Of a stretch of 64,000 nucleotides of DNA, positions 32,993 to 41,679 are shown in pieces. The position numbers and the translations under genes were made by a program. Positions within the stretch are counted from its first letter, which is position 1. The number at the start of each line of letters is the position of its first letter. The DNA is from Kocuria palustris (GTDB lineage: Bacteria > Actinomycetota > Actinomycetes > Actinomycetales > Micrococcaceae). Where the stretch lies: positions 124,001 through 188,000 of the forward strand of contig NZ_VDOR01000001.1 in the NCBI RefSeq assembly GCF_007666205.1, given 5' to 3'. A model generated the notes under the pieces. That model did not search any database and was not told where the DNA came from. It saw only the letters and a list, made by a program, of their open reading frames with translations.

Positions 32993-34510
32993 TCAGGCGG
33001 GGCAGTCCATAGTGGTGATGCTGAACCGGGTGCTCGCGTCACGGCCGGTCTCCGAGCAGCCTCGGGCCTCCAGAGTGTCGACGACCGTCTGGTGGTACTT
33101 GTTCGAGTGATGGGAGACAACCGCCGTGGGCCCGTCCACGGGCACCTCCCACGCCATCCACCCCTCACGGTTGATGCCCCAGAGCGTGTCCGAGGACAGC
33201 CGATCCTCCGCCAGCATGGGGTCTTCGATGGAGTGCCCCAGGGGATGCGCATAGAGAAGGCTCCGATCGACAGCCTCCATGAAGATCACCGACTCGGGAT
33301 CGCCCATGAACTCCGCGGCAGTGCGGTACTCGTGACCGATCTTGGCATCCTGTTCGTTCTGCCCGATCAGGGAGGGAATGAACCCCGCCACCAGCACCCC
33401 GGTCAATGCCACGCTCAACCCACGAGACGGGAGAGTCGCCAGGCTCAATGCGAGCAGCGCGACGACGACCGGGGCGGCGAAGGCCAGATACCGCTCGGTG
33501 TAGAGCTGCATGCCCGCAGCGCGAGCGACCAGGAGAGCGACCGCGGGCAGGACGACATAGGCGAGGAGCCAGAACGACAGTCCCCGGTTCCGGGAACGAC
33601 GCAGTCCGATCACCACGAGCACTGCGCTCAGCAGCGCCAGCCACGGCGCCAGAGCGTGCCCGATGCCTCCCCAATGGCCATCGGCGTTCGCCGGGCTGAA
33701 GAAGTACTGGGCCGCCATTCGCTGCAGCATCTCGGGTATGCCCCGATTGATCCAATCGACCTGGCCGCTCTGCGAATACGCCAGCGCGACCAGCGGCGAG
33801 ACGGGCACGAGAACGACCGCTGAGGCCAGCAGGGTCGGCAGGGCGCGAGTCCTCCCGGCGAGGACAGCTCGCAGGACGAACAGCGGCAGCACGAGGAGCG
33901 AGTACATGGTGAAGCCTGCAGCCAGGATCTGGACCACTCCGAAGCCGAGCAGAACCGTGCTGCGGTGCTCACGCAGATAGTTCTCGAAGCACCACAGTGC
34001 TACGACGCAGGCCAGCATCCCCATGGCATAGCCACGAGCCTCCTGCCCCGCCCATGTCAGACCGGGAAGCGTCGCGGCGAGAACTGCGGTGAGGGCCCCT
34101 GTGATCTCACGGCTGCCCCCCCCCGTCACCGAGGCGGCCCATCTCATGGCGAGCCTGGTGAGCACGCCGCTCATCAGAGTGATCGCGATGGCCGAGGGGG
34201 TCCGCATGGCCAGCTCCGACGTCCCGAAGACAGCCGCCCACGGGTGCATCAGCACGTAGTACAGGGCATGCACCGCATCGACATTGCGGAGCATCTGCAG
34301 AAGCTCGGGGAACGGACGAGTCACCGCCGAGATCGTGGCGACCTCGTCGTGCCAGAACTCAGGCTGAGTGATGCCCCAGAACGCGGTGCCGAAGCTCAGC
34401 ACCATTGCCAGGGCAACAGGCCACAGCGGCAGCCGCTGCATGATTCCTGAGTTCGGTTCAGATCCGGTGCGCCGATCACCGATGTCAGGAGCTGCAGTGC
34501 TTGAGGGCAT
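32993..34510 (-). CDS. polytopic glycosyltransferase-like membrane protein (GT-C fold)
   Basis: 505 residues with about ten membrane helices. The first outer loop carries the GT-C signature FWHDEVATISAVTRPFPELL (acidic Asp-Glu pair after helix 1) and YYVLMHPWAAVFGTSELAMRTPSAI. Both are typical of GT39/GT83-like enzymes that use polyprenyl-phosphate sugars. A soluble C-terminal domain of about 130 residues (QNEQDAKIGHEYRTAAEF...) faces outward. It would transfer a sugar to a lipid-linked glycan or protein at the cell surface. ATG start at 34510. It is divergent from a second GT-C gene 160 bases away, suggesting shared control. Confidence 0.75.
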   Translation of the reverse strand: MPSSTAAPDIGDRRTGSEPNSGIMQRLPLWPVALAMVLSFGTAFWGITQPEFWHDEVATISAVTRPFPELLQMLRNVDAVHALYYVLMHPWAAVFGTSELAMRTPSAIAITLMSGVLTRLAMRWAASVTGGGSREITGALTAVLAATLPGLTWAGQEARGYAMGMLACVVALWCFENYLREHRSTVLLGFGVVQILAAGFTMYSLLVLPLFVLRAVLAGRTRALPTLLASAVVLVPVSPLVALAYSQSGQVDWINRGIPEMLQRMAAQYFFSPANADGHWGGIGHALAPWLALLSAVLVVIGLRRSRNRGLSFWLLAYVVLPAVALLVARAAGMQLYTERYLAFAAPVVVALLALSLATLPSRGLSVALTGVLVAGFIPSLIGQNEQDAKIGHEYRTAAEFMGDPESVIFMEAVDRSLLYAHPLGHSIEDPMLAEDRLSSDTLWGINREGWMAWEVPVDGPTAVVSHHSNKYHQTVVDTLEARGCSETGRDASTRFSITTMDCPA

Positions 34511-34671
34511 GATCCTCCGAGGTCTCGAGAGCGGCGGGTGCGTGGGGCGACCCCGCGCAGAACCCTCCGCGAGACCATGATCATCCGGTTGCCCCTAGGC
34601 TATCCCCGTCGTCGCGGCATGCGGCGATGCCCTGGGCCGACCCCCGCGCCCGCGCCTTCCGGAGGAGACCG

Positions 34672-35988
34672 ATGTCGAGCACCCTCTGGCGAGACGTCAG
34701 CACAGCCGCCTCAGCCCGCCAGGCTCCGCGGTGGGCGATGCGCGCCGGAGTCGCCGTGATCGGTGTGCTCTTTGCCGCCTATATGTCCGCCATCTACTGG
34801 GGCACCCCAGGGCTGGACATGGAGGTCTATTGGCGGGCTGCGCAGGTGCTCCATGGCCTGAATCCGGCGACCGATGAGCTCTATGCCCCCTCTCTGGTGG
34901 AGACGCGGAGGTTCGAGCTGCCCTTCACCTATCCGCCATCGGCCGCACTGCTGTTCTTTCCCCTGGGCGGCCTGAGCCTCGAACAGGCTTGGCACCTCAT
35001 GTGCCTCGGCGGTTCGCTGCTGATGGTCGTTCTGGTGTGGCTGGTCCTGCGCCTCGCGCCGTTCTCCCGCTCGTGGTTCGGCGTCCGGGTGGTTCCCACT
35101 CTCGTGGCGTTCTCCCTGGGCTGCCTGGCCGCCAGTCACCTCTACCCGGTGCGCTACACGTTCTTCTACGGCCAGATCAACACGCTGCTCGCGGTGCTGA
35201 TCCTCTTCGACCTCGGCCGCGAGAGCACCCGTCGTCGTGCCGCTGGCTTCCTGACAGGTCTTGCCGCCGGGCTGAAGATCACGCCAGCCGCCATGGGCCT
35301 CGTTCCGCTGGCTCTGCAGCAGTGGCGGACGATCGCGGGCATGGCTGCCGGGTTCGCGGCCACCGTCGTATTCGCCGCCCTGTTCCTGCCCCGGCAGGTG
35401 TTCTCCTACTTCACCGACCAGCTGTGGTCCACCGACAGAGTGGGCGATGCCACCCGCCTGTCCAACCAGTCGCTGACCGGAACGCTGCATCAGTGGGGGT
35501 TTCCCGACGGGTCCGTCCGCCCCCTGTGGCTGGTGCTGTCCCTGCTGCTGATCGTGGCCGGCGCCCTGGCCATCCGTCGCCTCGCCCGTCACGACGACCT
35601 GTTCTCGGCCGTGTGCATCGGCGCGATGGTGATGCTGCTGATCTCGCCGATCTCCTGGGAGCATCACTGGGTCTGGGTTCTGCCGCTGGCCGCGGCCCTC
35701 ATCCCGCATGCCCCCGCCCAGCGCACGTCCGTCGGCTGGTCCATATCCCTGGCGCTGTTCGCGTCGCTGTGGTTCCTGTTCGCCAACAACCCCGCGCTGA
35801 TCGCCGCGCACATGCTGGGCGATCTGAATGCTGACTACTACTTCTACCCGGACAGCCGCCTGCAGGCAGTGGTGGCCACTCTGCCGGTGCTGGCCGCGAT
35901 CGCCGCCGCCGCCTGGATCAGTCTGCGCCCGCAGCGCGAGGTTCAGGAGCCGATGGCCCAGGGCCCCAGCTCACGCACAGATCGATGA
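34672..35988 (+). CDS. GT87-type polyprenol-phosphate mannosyltransferase-like protein
   Basis: 438 residues with ten or more membrane helices of the DUF2029/GT87 family, to which mycobacterial PimE belongs. Visible landmarks are GLDMEVYWRAAQVLHGLNP with the catalytic Asp region, FTYPPSAALLFFPL, and SNQSLTGTLHQW. It is expected to add a mannose (or other sugar) from polyprenol phosphate on the outer face of the membrane. ATG 34672 has GGAGGAGA upstream. An in-frame extension to 34627 is not needed. Codon usage is a little less GC-extreme than in neighbours. Confidence 0.8.
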   Translation: MSSTLWRDVSTAASARQAPRWAMRAGVAVIGVLFAAYMSAIYWGTPGLDMEVYWRAAQVLHGLNPATDELYAPSLVETRRFELPFTYPPSAALLFFPLGGLSLEQAWHLMCLGGSLLMVVLVWLVLRLAPFSRSWFGVRVVPTLVAFSLGCLAASHLYPVRYTFFYGQINTLLAVLILFDLGRESTRRRAAGFLTGLAAGLKITPAAMGLVPLALQQWRTIAGMAAGFAATVVFAALFLPRQVFSYFTDQLWSTDRVGDATRLSNQSLTGTLHQWGFPDGSVRPLWLVLSLLLIVAGALAIRRLARHDDLFSAVCIGAMVMLLISPISWEHHWVWVLPLAAALIPHAPAQRTSVGWSISLALFASLWFLFANNPALIAAHMLGDLNADYYFYPDSRLQAVVATLPVLAAIAAAAWISLRPQREVQEPMAQGPSSRTDR

Positions 35989-36138
35989 TGAGCTGCGCAT
36001 CCGCTTCCCGAGAGTCCCCGCTGGTCTGAAGCTGACTCCGGTGCAGCGATCGGCCTGCGATCAGGCCAGCCGACGCTGCGCTCTCCCTGATCCAGGCCGA
36101 TACGGCTTCGCGCTCCGGGAGATCCGCGCCGCTGAGCC

Positions 36139-37131
36139 TCAGCGCCCGCCGGGCGCCCCCACCGCCTCCAGACACACCTCCCGCGCCACGGCCCAGGCGC
36201 GGTGCCGGACCTCGATCAGGTCGTTGTGCCCGGCCCCGGCCAGCAGCTCGATGCGCCCGCGGTTGCCGGTGGCGCGCAGCCTCTCGATGTACGGCTCGAC
36301 GGTCCCCACGGGGACCGTGGCGTCGGAGCGGCCGTGCACGACGTTGATCGGGGCATCCACCGGCAGCTGCTCGAGCGGGGAGGCGCGGCGGTAGCGCTCG
36401 GGCACCTGGGAGACCGTGCCGCCCAGCAGATCCACGACGTACTCGTCCCGGTCCTGCTCGACCGCCCGGACCGGATCCAGCACCCCGGCCAGGGACGTCG
36501 CGCTCGCGGGCCGCACGCTCGGGGGCCCGGACCCGCCCGTCGATCCGCTGCCCTCGCCCAGACCGGCGAGCCACGCGGCGAGCAGGCCCCCGGCGCTGTG
36601 CCCGACCAGGTGGATGCGCTCCGGATCGGGCGAGAACGGGGCGTGGTCGCCCAGGTGCGCGGTGAAGTCGAGGCCGCCCACCGCGTCCTGGAACGTCCCG
36701 GGCCATCCGCCCGGCGACGGCGTCCCGCGGTAGTCGGGCAGCCACACCGCCACTCCGTAGCGCGCCAGGTCCTGGGCGGCGCCCAGCACGTAGCCCGATC
36801 CGGAGGAGTCCTGCCATCCGCCGCCGTGGAAGAGGACGACGACGGGGTGGCGCGGGCTGTCGGTCCCGTCGCCCCAGGCCCGAGTCTCGGGCAGCAGCAG
36901 GCGACCGCTCTGGCGGGACGGATCGTCGCCCCAGGCGATGTCCCCGAGGTCCTGCCAGGATCCCGCTCTCGGGCGCCCGGCCACCGCCTGGGCCTCGGCG
37001 CGGGCGGAGCCCAGGAACGTGGTGCCGGCCGCGGCAGTGCCGAGGCCGGCCAGCACGCCGAGCCCGCGCAGCAGCCCTCGGCGGGTCGGACGCGCGGGCA
37101 GGCGCCGCGGGCCGGATGGTGCGGAGCTCAT
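36139..37131 (-). CDS. Tat-exported alpha/beta-hydrolase esterase (first of tandem pair)
   Basis: 330 residues. The N-terminus has a twin-arginine signal, RRGLLRGLGVLAGLGTAAAG. The hydrolase core shows the oxyanion loop VVLFHGGGWQD, nucleophile elbow VHLVGHSAGGLLAAW, and a late Asp and His (HGRSDATVP, GAGHNDLIEV), giving the full Ser-Asp-His triad. It is related to hormone-sensitive-lipase/kynurenine-formamidase-like esterases; the substrate is unknown. Its ATG at 37131 overlaps the stop of the next hydrolase gene by four bases, so the pair is translationally coupled. The two share about half of their core sequence and look like a local duplication. Confidence 0.85.
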   Translation of the reverse strand: MSSAPSGPRRLPARPTRRGLLRGLGVLAGLGTAAAGTTFLGSARAEAQAVAGRPRAGSWQDLGDIAWGDDPSRQSGRLLLPETRAWGDGTDSPRHPVVVLFHGGGWQDSSGSGYVLGAAQDLARYGVAVWLPDYRGTPSPGGWPGTFQDAVGGLDFTAHLGDHAPFSPDPERIHLVGHSAGGLLAAWLAGLGEGSGSTGGSGPPSVRPASATSLAGVLDPVRAVEQDRDEYVVDLLGGTVSQVPERYRRASPLEQLPVDAPINVVHGRSDATVPVGTVEPYIERLRATGNRGRIELLAGAGHNDLIEVRHRAWAVAREVCLEAVGAPGGR

Positions 37132-38078
37132 CGCGCGAGCTCCGCGATCAGCGCCTGGCGCGCCCGCGCCCAGGGGATGCCGCGGACGTCGGTCCAGGCG
37201 TCGTGATCGGTCTGCTCGAGGACCTCGACCACGCCGTCGTTGCCCGTCTCCTCGTGGCGCTGCACGTAGGTCTCGATGCTCCAGGCGGGCACGATCTCGT
37301 CGTCCTGCCCATGGAGGACGTTGACGGGCCGGTCGATCGGCAGCTGCTCGATGGGAGAGGCCAGCGCGTAGCGCCGCGGGTCCTGCTCAGGGGTGACCCC
37401 GCCGAGCAGGTCCTGGACGAGCTCGCCGCCCGGCACCTCGGCCACCCGGGAGAGGTCGTAGATCCCCGCCATCGCCGTGGCGCTGCGCGGGACGATCCGA
37501 CCGCCGGCACCGGGGGCATCGTCGGGCAGCCGGTCGCGACCCAGGGCCCAGGCGGCCAGGTGCGCGCCGGCGCTGTGGCCCAGCAGGTGGACGCGCTGCC
37601 GATCCGGCTCGAAGCCGCCGGCCTGGCCGAGCTGCGGCACGAAGTCGATCGCGTCGGAGACGTCCTGGAAGGTCTCGGGCCAGCCGCCGGGTCCCGAGAT
37701 CCCGCGGTAGGTGGGAGCCCAGACGGCGACGCCCCGGCTCGCGAGATCCCATGCCAGATCGGCCATGTACCCCGGGTCGGAGGCGTCGTCCCAGCTCCCG
37801 CCGTGGATCATGACCACCACGGGATGGACGGGGCGCTGCGAGCCCTCACCCCATGCAGAGGGATCGGGGACCAGCAGCCAGCCGGTCTGACGCTGCGCGT
37901 CCGGGCCCCAGTCCAGGCGCCCGGCATCCCGCGGAGTGCCTGCGGGGACGCGGTCCTCCCCGCCGATGACGGGGATGCGCGACGGCGGGACGGGCGTGGA
38001 CAGCGCCGCACCGGCTGCCAGCACGGCCGCGGCGCCGCCGATCCGCAGGGCGGTGCGCCGGGGGAGCCGATCGCTCAC
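37128..38078 (-). CDS. Tat-exported alpha/beta-hydrolase esterase (second of tandem pair)
   Basis: 316 residues, paralogue of the gene at 36139. Twin-arginine start (RLPRRTALRIGGAAAVLAAG), oxyanion loop VVVMIHGGSWDD, nucleophile elbow VHLLGHSAGAHLAAW, Asp in HGQDDEIVP and His in TDHDAWTDV. The Tat consensus is intact, so the enzyme should act outside the membrane. The ATG at 38078 overlaps the sulfurtransferase stop (ATGA), and the gene ends in the start of the other esterase. This order (sulfurtransferase, esterase, esterase) suggests one pathway on an exported ester, which cannot be named from sequence. Confidence 0.85.
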   Translation of the reverse strand: MSDRLPRRTALRIGGAAAVLAAGAALSTPVPPSRIPVIGGEDRVPAGTPRDAGRLDWGPDAQRQTGWLLVPDPSAWGEGSQRPVHPVVVMIHGGSWDDASDPGYMADLAWDLASRGVAVWAPTYRGISGPGGWPETFQDVSDAIDFVPQLGQAGGFEPDRQRVHLLGHSAGAHLAAWALGRDRLPDDAPGAGGRIVPRSATAMAGIYDLSRVAEVPGGELVQDLLGGVTPEQDPRRYALASPIEQLPIDRPVNVLHGQDDEIVPAWSIETYVQRHEETGNDGVVEVLEQTDHDAWTDVRGIPWARARQALIAELAR

Positions 38079-38941
38079 GGCTCCCGGACCACGGGGCGAC
38101 GCTGCGGGTCCTCGGTCTCACGGCCCCATTCGGACCAGGATCCGTCGTAGATCGTCAGGTCCCGGTCGTCCCATCCGGCGGCCACGGCGGCGAGCGCCCC
38201 GACGCACGCGGAGACGCCGGACCCGCAGCTGAAGGCCACCGGACCGCGCCCGCCCAGGCGCTGCTGGAGCAGGGAGTCCAGCTCGGCGGCGGGCAGGAGG
38301 TGCCCGCCGGGGGCCAGCTCGCCGAAGGGCAGGCTCACGGCACCGGGCATGTGGCCGCGGCGCAGACCGGGACGCGGCTCCTCGACCGCGCCGGCGAAGC
38401 GCTCGGCCGAGCGCGCGTCGGCCACCGCCCCGTCCCGCTCGGCCAGCCGGCGCGCGACGTCGTCGGCATCCGTGAAGGCGGAGGGGTCCAGTCTCACGCG
38501 CGGGGGCGGCGCGGGTGACGGGTGCTCGTCGATCGGCCCCTCGGGTCTGCCCGAGGCCGTCCAGGCGGGGAGGCCGCCGTCGAGCACGAACGGGGTGCCG
38601 ACTCCGGCCGCGCGCAGCATCCACCATGTGCGGGCGGACGAGAAGATGCCCTGGCGGTCGTAGGCGACCACGACCGTCTCGTCGCCGATGCCGAGCTCGC
38701 CCAGCCGTCGGGCGAGCTCCTCGTCGGAGGGCATGGTGTGCGGCAGCTGCGCGTCCTGTACGGACAGCGGCCCGTCCAGGTCGAAGCGGCGGGCACCCGG
38801 GATGCCGGTGGCGGCCCCGCGCTCGCCCATGATCGAGGCGTCGACGACCACGACCTCGTCGAGATGATCGGCCAGCCAGTCGACGTCGACGACGGGACCC
38901 GCCGGAGGCTGCTCGATGCGTGCGTTGTCCATGTCCGGCAT
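38075..38941 (-). CDS. sulfurtransferase, 3-mercaptopyruvate type (two rhodanese domains)
   Basis: 288 residues with two rhodanese folds. The second carries the active-site loop SCGSGVSACVGA; the loop C-G-S-G-V is that of 3-mercaptopyruvate sulfurtransferases (thiosulfate enzymes usually have C-R-x-G-x-R/T). The segment DARSAERFAG precedes it. The enzyme moves sulfur from mercaptopyruvate or thiosulfate to a thiol or cyanide acceptor in the cytoplasm. ATG 38941 with GGGGAG seven bases upstream is preferred over the internal ATG at 38932. It is the first gene of a coupled three-gene operon with two exported esterases. Confidence 0.88.
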   Translation of the reverse strand: MPDMDNARIEQPPAGPVVDVDWLADHLDEVVVVDASIMGERGAATGIPGARRFDLDGPLSVQDAQLPHTMPSDEELARRLGELGIGDETVVVAYDRQGIFSSARTWWMLRAAGVGTPFVLDGGLPAWTASGRPEGPIDEHPSPAPPPRVRLDPSAFTDADDVARRLAERDGAVADARSAERFAGAVEEPRPGLRRGHMPGAVSLPFGELAPGGHLLPAAELDSLLQQRLGGRGPVAFSCGSGVSACVGALAAVAAGWDDRDLTIYDGSWSEWGRETEDPQRRPVVREP

Positions 38942-39008
38942 CTTCGCACTCCCCGCTCTCCAGCACAGCGGCTCGGAGCGCACGGGGCCGCGGCCGGCCC
39001 GAAAGGGA

Positions 39009-39881
39009 CTACAGGAGATCGCGGACTCCGCGCCGCACGGCTTCCTCCAGCATCGCCAGGGCCGGCAGCGCCGTGGACCAGCGCTGCAGGTGCAGGCTCA
39101 CCGGCTCCGCGGCGAGACCCGGCACGGGCAGCAGCGGGACATCGACGGCCGCGAAGCGCGCGCCCGGCATCTGCAGCAGAGGCACCATCCCCCAGCCGAT
39201 GCCGTCGGCCACGGCGCGCACGAAGGCCTCCGCGGACGGCACGCGGTGCTCGGGCGGGCGCCGATCCACCCCGGCTCGGCGCAGCGCCTGGGACTGGAGA
39301 TCGTCCTTGTCGTCGTAGACCACCACGGGCAGGCGCGAGAGGTCGGGATCCGGCCCGGCGTGCTCCAGCAGCGAGGCCGCCGCCCGCGGCTCGTAGACCA
39401 TCCGCCCGAGCGGGATAGTGCGGCAGCCGCTGACCGGAGCCGAGGACGTGGTGATCGCCGCGGCCACCTCCCCGGCCAGCAGCAGCCGGCGGGAGTGGTC
39501 CTGGTCCACGGAGCGCAGCCGGACGCTGATGCCGGTGCCGGGGGCCGCCAGCTCGGCGAGCACGGGCCGGAACCACGTGGCCAGGGAGTCCGCGTTCACG
39601 GCGATGTCCAGGGGCGCGAGCTCCGCCTGCTCCAGACCGAGCTCGACCCGCGCGGCGTCGTGCAGGGACAGGACCTGCCGCGCCATCCGCAGCACGGCCT
39701 CCCCCGCCTCGGTCGGCCGCACGGGCGATGACCGGCGCAGCAGCACCCGGCCCGTCCGGGCCTCGAGCGCCTTGATCCGCTGGCTCACGGCCGGCGGGGA
39801 GACCCGCAGGCTCGCCGCGGCACGGTCGAACGCGCCCTCGTCCACGGCCGCCACCAGCGTCCGCAGCTGCTCGATGTCCAC
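39009..39881 (-). CDS. lysG: LysR-type regulator LysG (ArgP-like)
   Basis: 290 residues. The helix-turn-helix is MDIEQLRTLVAAVDEGAFDRAAASL then VSPPAVSQRIKALE, followed by the usual LysR linker. The effector domain is of the ArgP/LysG kind (GWGMVPLLQMPGARFAAVDVP). In corynebacteria LysG activates lysE when basic amino acids accumulate. The gene is divergent from lysE here, which fits exactly. The start is GTG 39881, preceded by GCGAGGCGG. Confidence 0.9.
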   Translation of the reverse strand: MDIEQLRTLVAAVDEGAFDRAAASLRVSPPAVSQRIKALEARTGRVLLRRSSPVRPTEAGEAVLRMARQVLSLHDAARVELGLEQAELAPLDIAVNADSLATWFRPVLAELAAPGTGISVRLRSVDQDHSRRLLLAGEVAAAITTSSAPVSGCRTIPLGRMVYEPRAAASLLEHAGPDPDLSRLPVVVYDDKDDLQSQALRRAGVDRRPPEHRVPSAEAFVRAVADGIGWGMVPLLQMPGARFAAVDVPLLPVPGLAAEPVSLHLQRWSTALPALAMLEEAVRRGVRDLL

Positions 39882-39963
39882 GCCGCCTCGCTTTCGATTT
39901 GCTGAACCAGCGTCAGGATATTTCGCTGGCCTGAACAATCTCGGCTCCGTAGGTTTCCGGCCC

Positions 39964-40572
39964 ATGGACATCTTCTTCACGGGCATGCTCACCGGGCTGG
40001 CGCTGATCGTGGCCATCGGGGCCCAGAACGCCTTCGTGCTGCGCCAGGGGATCCGGCGCGAGCACGTCCTGGTCGTCGTGGCGATCTGCACCCTGGCCGA
40101 CATCCTCCTGATCACCGTGGGCACGCTGGGGATCGGCACGATCGTGGAGCGCGCCCCGTGGCTGCTCACGGCGCTGCGCTGGGGCGGAGCCGCGTACCTG
40201 ATCTGGTTCGCGATCGGCTCCTTCCGCTCGGCGATGACCGACCACAGCCTCAGCGCCGCCGACGCCCGCGCGGCCGGCACCGGCTCCCTGCGCCGGGTCG
40301 CCCTGACCGCGCTGGCGCTGACCTTCCTCAATCCGCACGTCTACCTGGACACCGTCGTGATGCTCGGCAATCTGGCCAATCAGAACGGGGACCAGCGCTG
40401 GACGTTCGCACTGGGCGCCTGCACCGGGTCGATCCTGTGGTTCTCGGCACTGGGCCTCGGAGCGCGCGCGCTGGCCGGGCCGCTGGACCGCCCGGGCACT
40501 TGGCGCGCCGTGGACATCGGGGTCGGCGCGGTCATGCTGCTGATCGCGGTGCGGCTTATCGTCTCCGGATGA
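39964..40572 (+). CDS. lysE: basic amino acid exporter LysE
   Basis: 202 residues with five or six membrane helices. The LysE signature GLALIVAIGAQNAFVLRQGIRREHVL at the start and NPHVYLDTVVMLG in the middle identify it. It exports L-lysine and L-arginine in exchange for cations. ATG at 39964. It is divergent to lysG with about 80 bases between the starts; that gap is AT-richer (ATTTGCTGAACC, GGATATTT) and should contain the LysG site. Its stop overlaps the start of the reductase gene (ATGA), so the two are coupled. Confidence 0.92.
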   Translation: MDIFFTGMLTGLALIVAIGAQNAFVLRQGIRREHVLVVVAICTLADILLITVGTLGIGTIVERAPWLLTALRWGGAAYLIWFAIGSFRSAMTDHSLSAADARAAGTGSLRRVALTALALTFLNPHVYLDTVVMLGNLANQNGDQRWTFALGACTGSILWFSALGLGARALAGPLDRPGTWRAVDIGVGAVMLLIAVRLIVSG

Positions 40573-41621
40573 GATCGACGACGACGGCCGAGGGCCGCAC
40601 CTGGACCGGGACCGTCTTCTGCGGCGTGAGCCTGGACGGCTTCATCGCGCGGGCGGACGGGGACATCGACTGGCTGGAGACCCCGGCCCCCTCCGGGCAG
40701 GCGGCCGCCACCGAGGTCGCCCCCGACTCGGATGCTGCCCGCGTTCCGGACGTCGACGCGCTGCTGGCGCGCGTGGACCACCTGGTCATGGGCCGTGCCA
40801 CGTTCCAGAAGGTCCTGGAGATCGGCTTCTGGCCCTACGATCCCGTCCAGGTCATCGTGCTCAGCTCCACGCTGACCGGCCCGCAGCCCCACGGGGCACT
40901 GGTGGCACCGGATCTGCCGGCCGCCGCCGCGCTGCTGGAGTCCCGCGGCGCCCGGGGCGTCTACTGGGACGGAGGAGCCACGATCCAGGCGGCCCTGCGC
41001 GCGGACCTGGTGGACGAGCTCGTGGTGACCACCGTGCCCCGGCTGATCGGCGACGGCATCGCACTGTTCGGGCACCTGGACCGGGACGTCCCGCTGCGCC
41101 TGCGCGGCAGCCGGGTGCTCGACGGCGGCATGGTCAGCACCCGCTACGACGTGGTGCGGGAGAGCCCGGGGGGCACGCCTTCAGGGCTGATCTCCCGCGC
41201 GCCCTCGTCGTATCGTGTCTGCGGATCACCGCCGCGGTGCTCCCCATCCCCGTCGAGAGGACCCGCCATGCCCCAGTTCTTCATCTCCGTGAACCACTCC
41301 GACGACGCCCAGATGCCCGAGGACGTCACCGTGGAGCAGCTGCACACCGACGTCATGGCCTTCAACGAGAAGATGGCGGCGGAGCAGCGCGTGGTCTTCG
41401 TGGGCGCGCTCGAGCAGCCCGCCTCCGACGCCCACCTGGTCGATGCCACGAGCGGCGAGCCCATGATCGCCCAGGAGACGGCTTCGGGGGCCGAGATCCA
41501 GCTCGGCGGCTTCTGGATCCTGGAGGCCGCGACCCAGGACGAGGCGCTCAACCTGGGCGCCCAGGCCTCGGCCGCGTGCCGCCAGCCCGTCGAGGTCCGC
41601 AGGATGCAGGACGAGGGCTGA
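40569..41621 (+). CDS. DHFR/RibD-C-like reductase running in frame into a YCII domain
   Basis: The first ~200 residues form a RibD-C/dihydrofolate reductase-like domain: SLDGFIARADGDIDWLE, HLVMGRATFQKVLE, GARGVYWDGGATIQAAL and VPRLIGDGIALFG, ending near YDVVRES. No stop follows. A 35-residue linker rich in Pro/Ser/Arg leads into MPQFFISVNHSDDAQ, a YCII-type domain. Either this is a genuine fusion or the linker is a non-coding gap that happens to be open in GC-rich DNA. The ATG at 40569 overlaps the lysE stop. An NADPH-dependent activity is expected for the reductase part, with unknown substrate. Confidence 0.7.
   Translation: MRSTTTAEGRTWTGTVFCGVSLDGFIARADGDIDWLETPAPSGQAAATEVAPDSDAARVPDVDALLARVDHLVMGRATFQKVLEIGFWPYDPVQVIVLSSTLTGPQPHGALVAPDLPAAAALLESRGARGVYWDGGATIQAALRADLVDELVVTTVPRLIGDGIALFGHLDRDVPLRLRGSRVLDGGMVSTRYDVVRESPGGTPSGLISRAPSSYRVCGSPPRCSPSPSRGPAMPQFFISVNHSDDAQMPEDVTVEQLHTDVMAFNEKMAAEQRVVFVGALEQPASDAHLVDATSGEPMIAQETASGAEIQLGGFWILEAATQDEALNLGAQASAACRQPVEVRRMQDEG
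41268..41621 (+). CDS. YCII-related small protein (alternative internal start)
   Basis: 117 residues if translated from the ATG at 41268, which has GAGAGGACC upstream at normal distance. YCII folds are ferredoxin-like dimers; here the family elements ETASGAEIQLGGFWILEAATQDEALNLG are visible, but the DGPF motif of many members is replaced. It is in frame with the reductase-like domain upstream, so this may be a separate cistron or the C-terminal half of a fused protein. Function unknown. Confidence 0.6.
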   Translation: MPQFFISVNHSDDAQMPEDVTVEQLHTDVMAFNEKMAAEQRVVFVGALEQPASDAHLVDATSGEPMIAQETASGAEIQLGGFWILEAATQDEALNLGAQASAACRQPVEVRRMQDEG

Positions 41622-41666
41622 GCCTGCGCCAGGCGGCCCATGCGCCCGCCGATTCAGCATCGGCTG

Positions 41667-41672
41667 TATAGT
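41667..41672 (+). promoter_or_regulatory. -10 element placing transcription start at the cmtR ATG
   Basis: TATAGT at 41667-41672 is the best -10 in the region and lies seven bases before the cmtR ATG (41680), so the mRNA would be leaderless. Copies of TTCAGC flank it (41653-41658 and 41672-41677) and may be part of a CmtR operator. Confidence 0.5.
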
Positions 41673-41679
41673 TCAGCGC

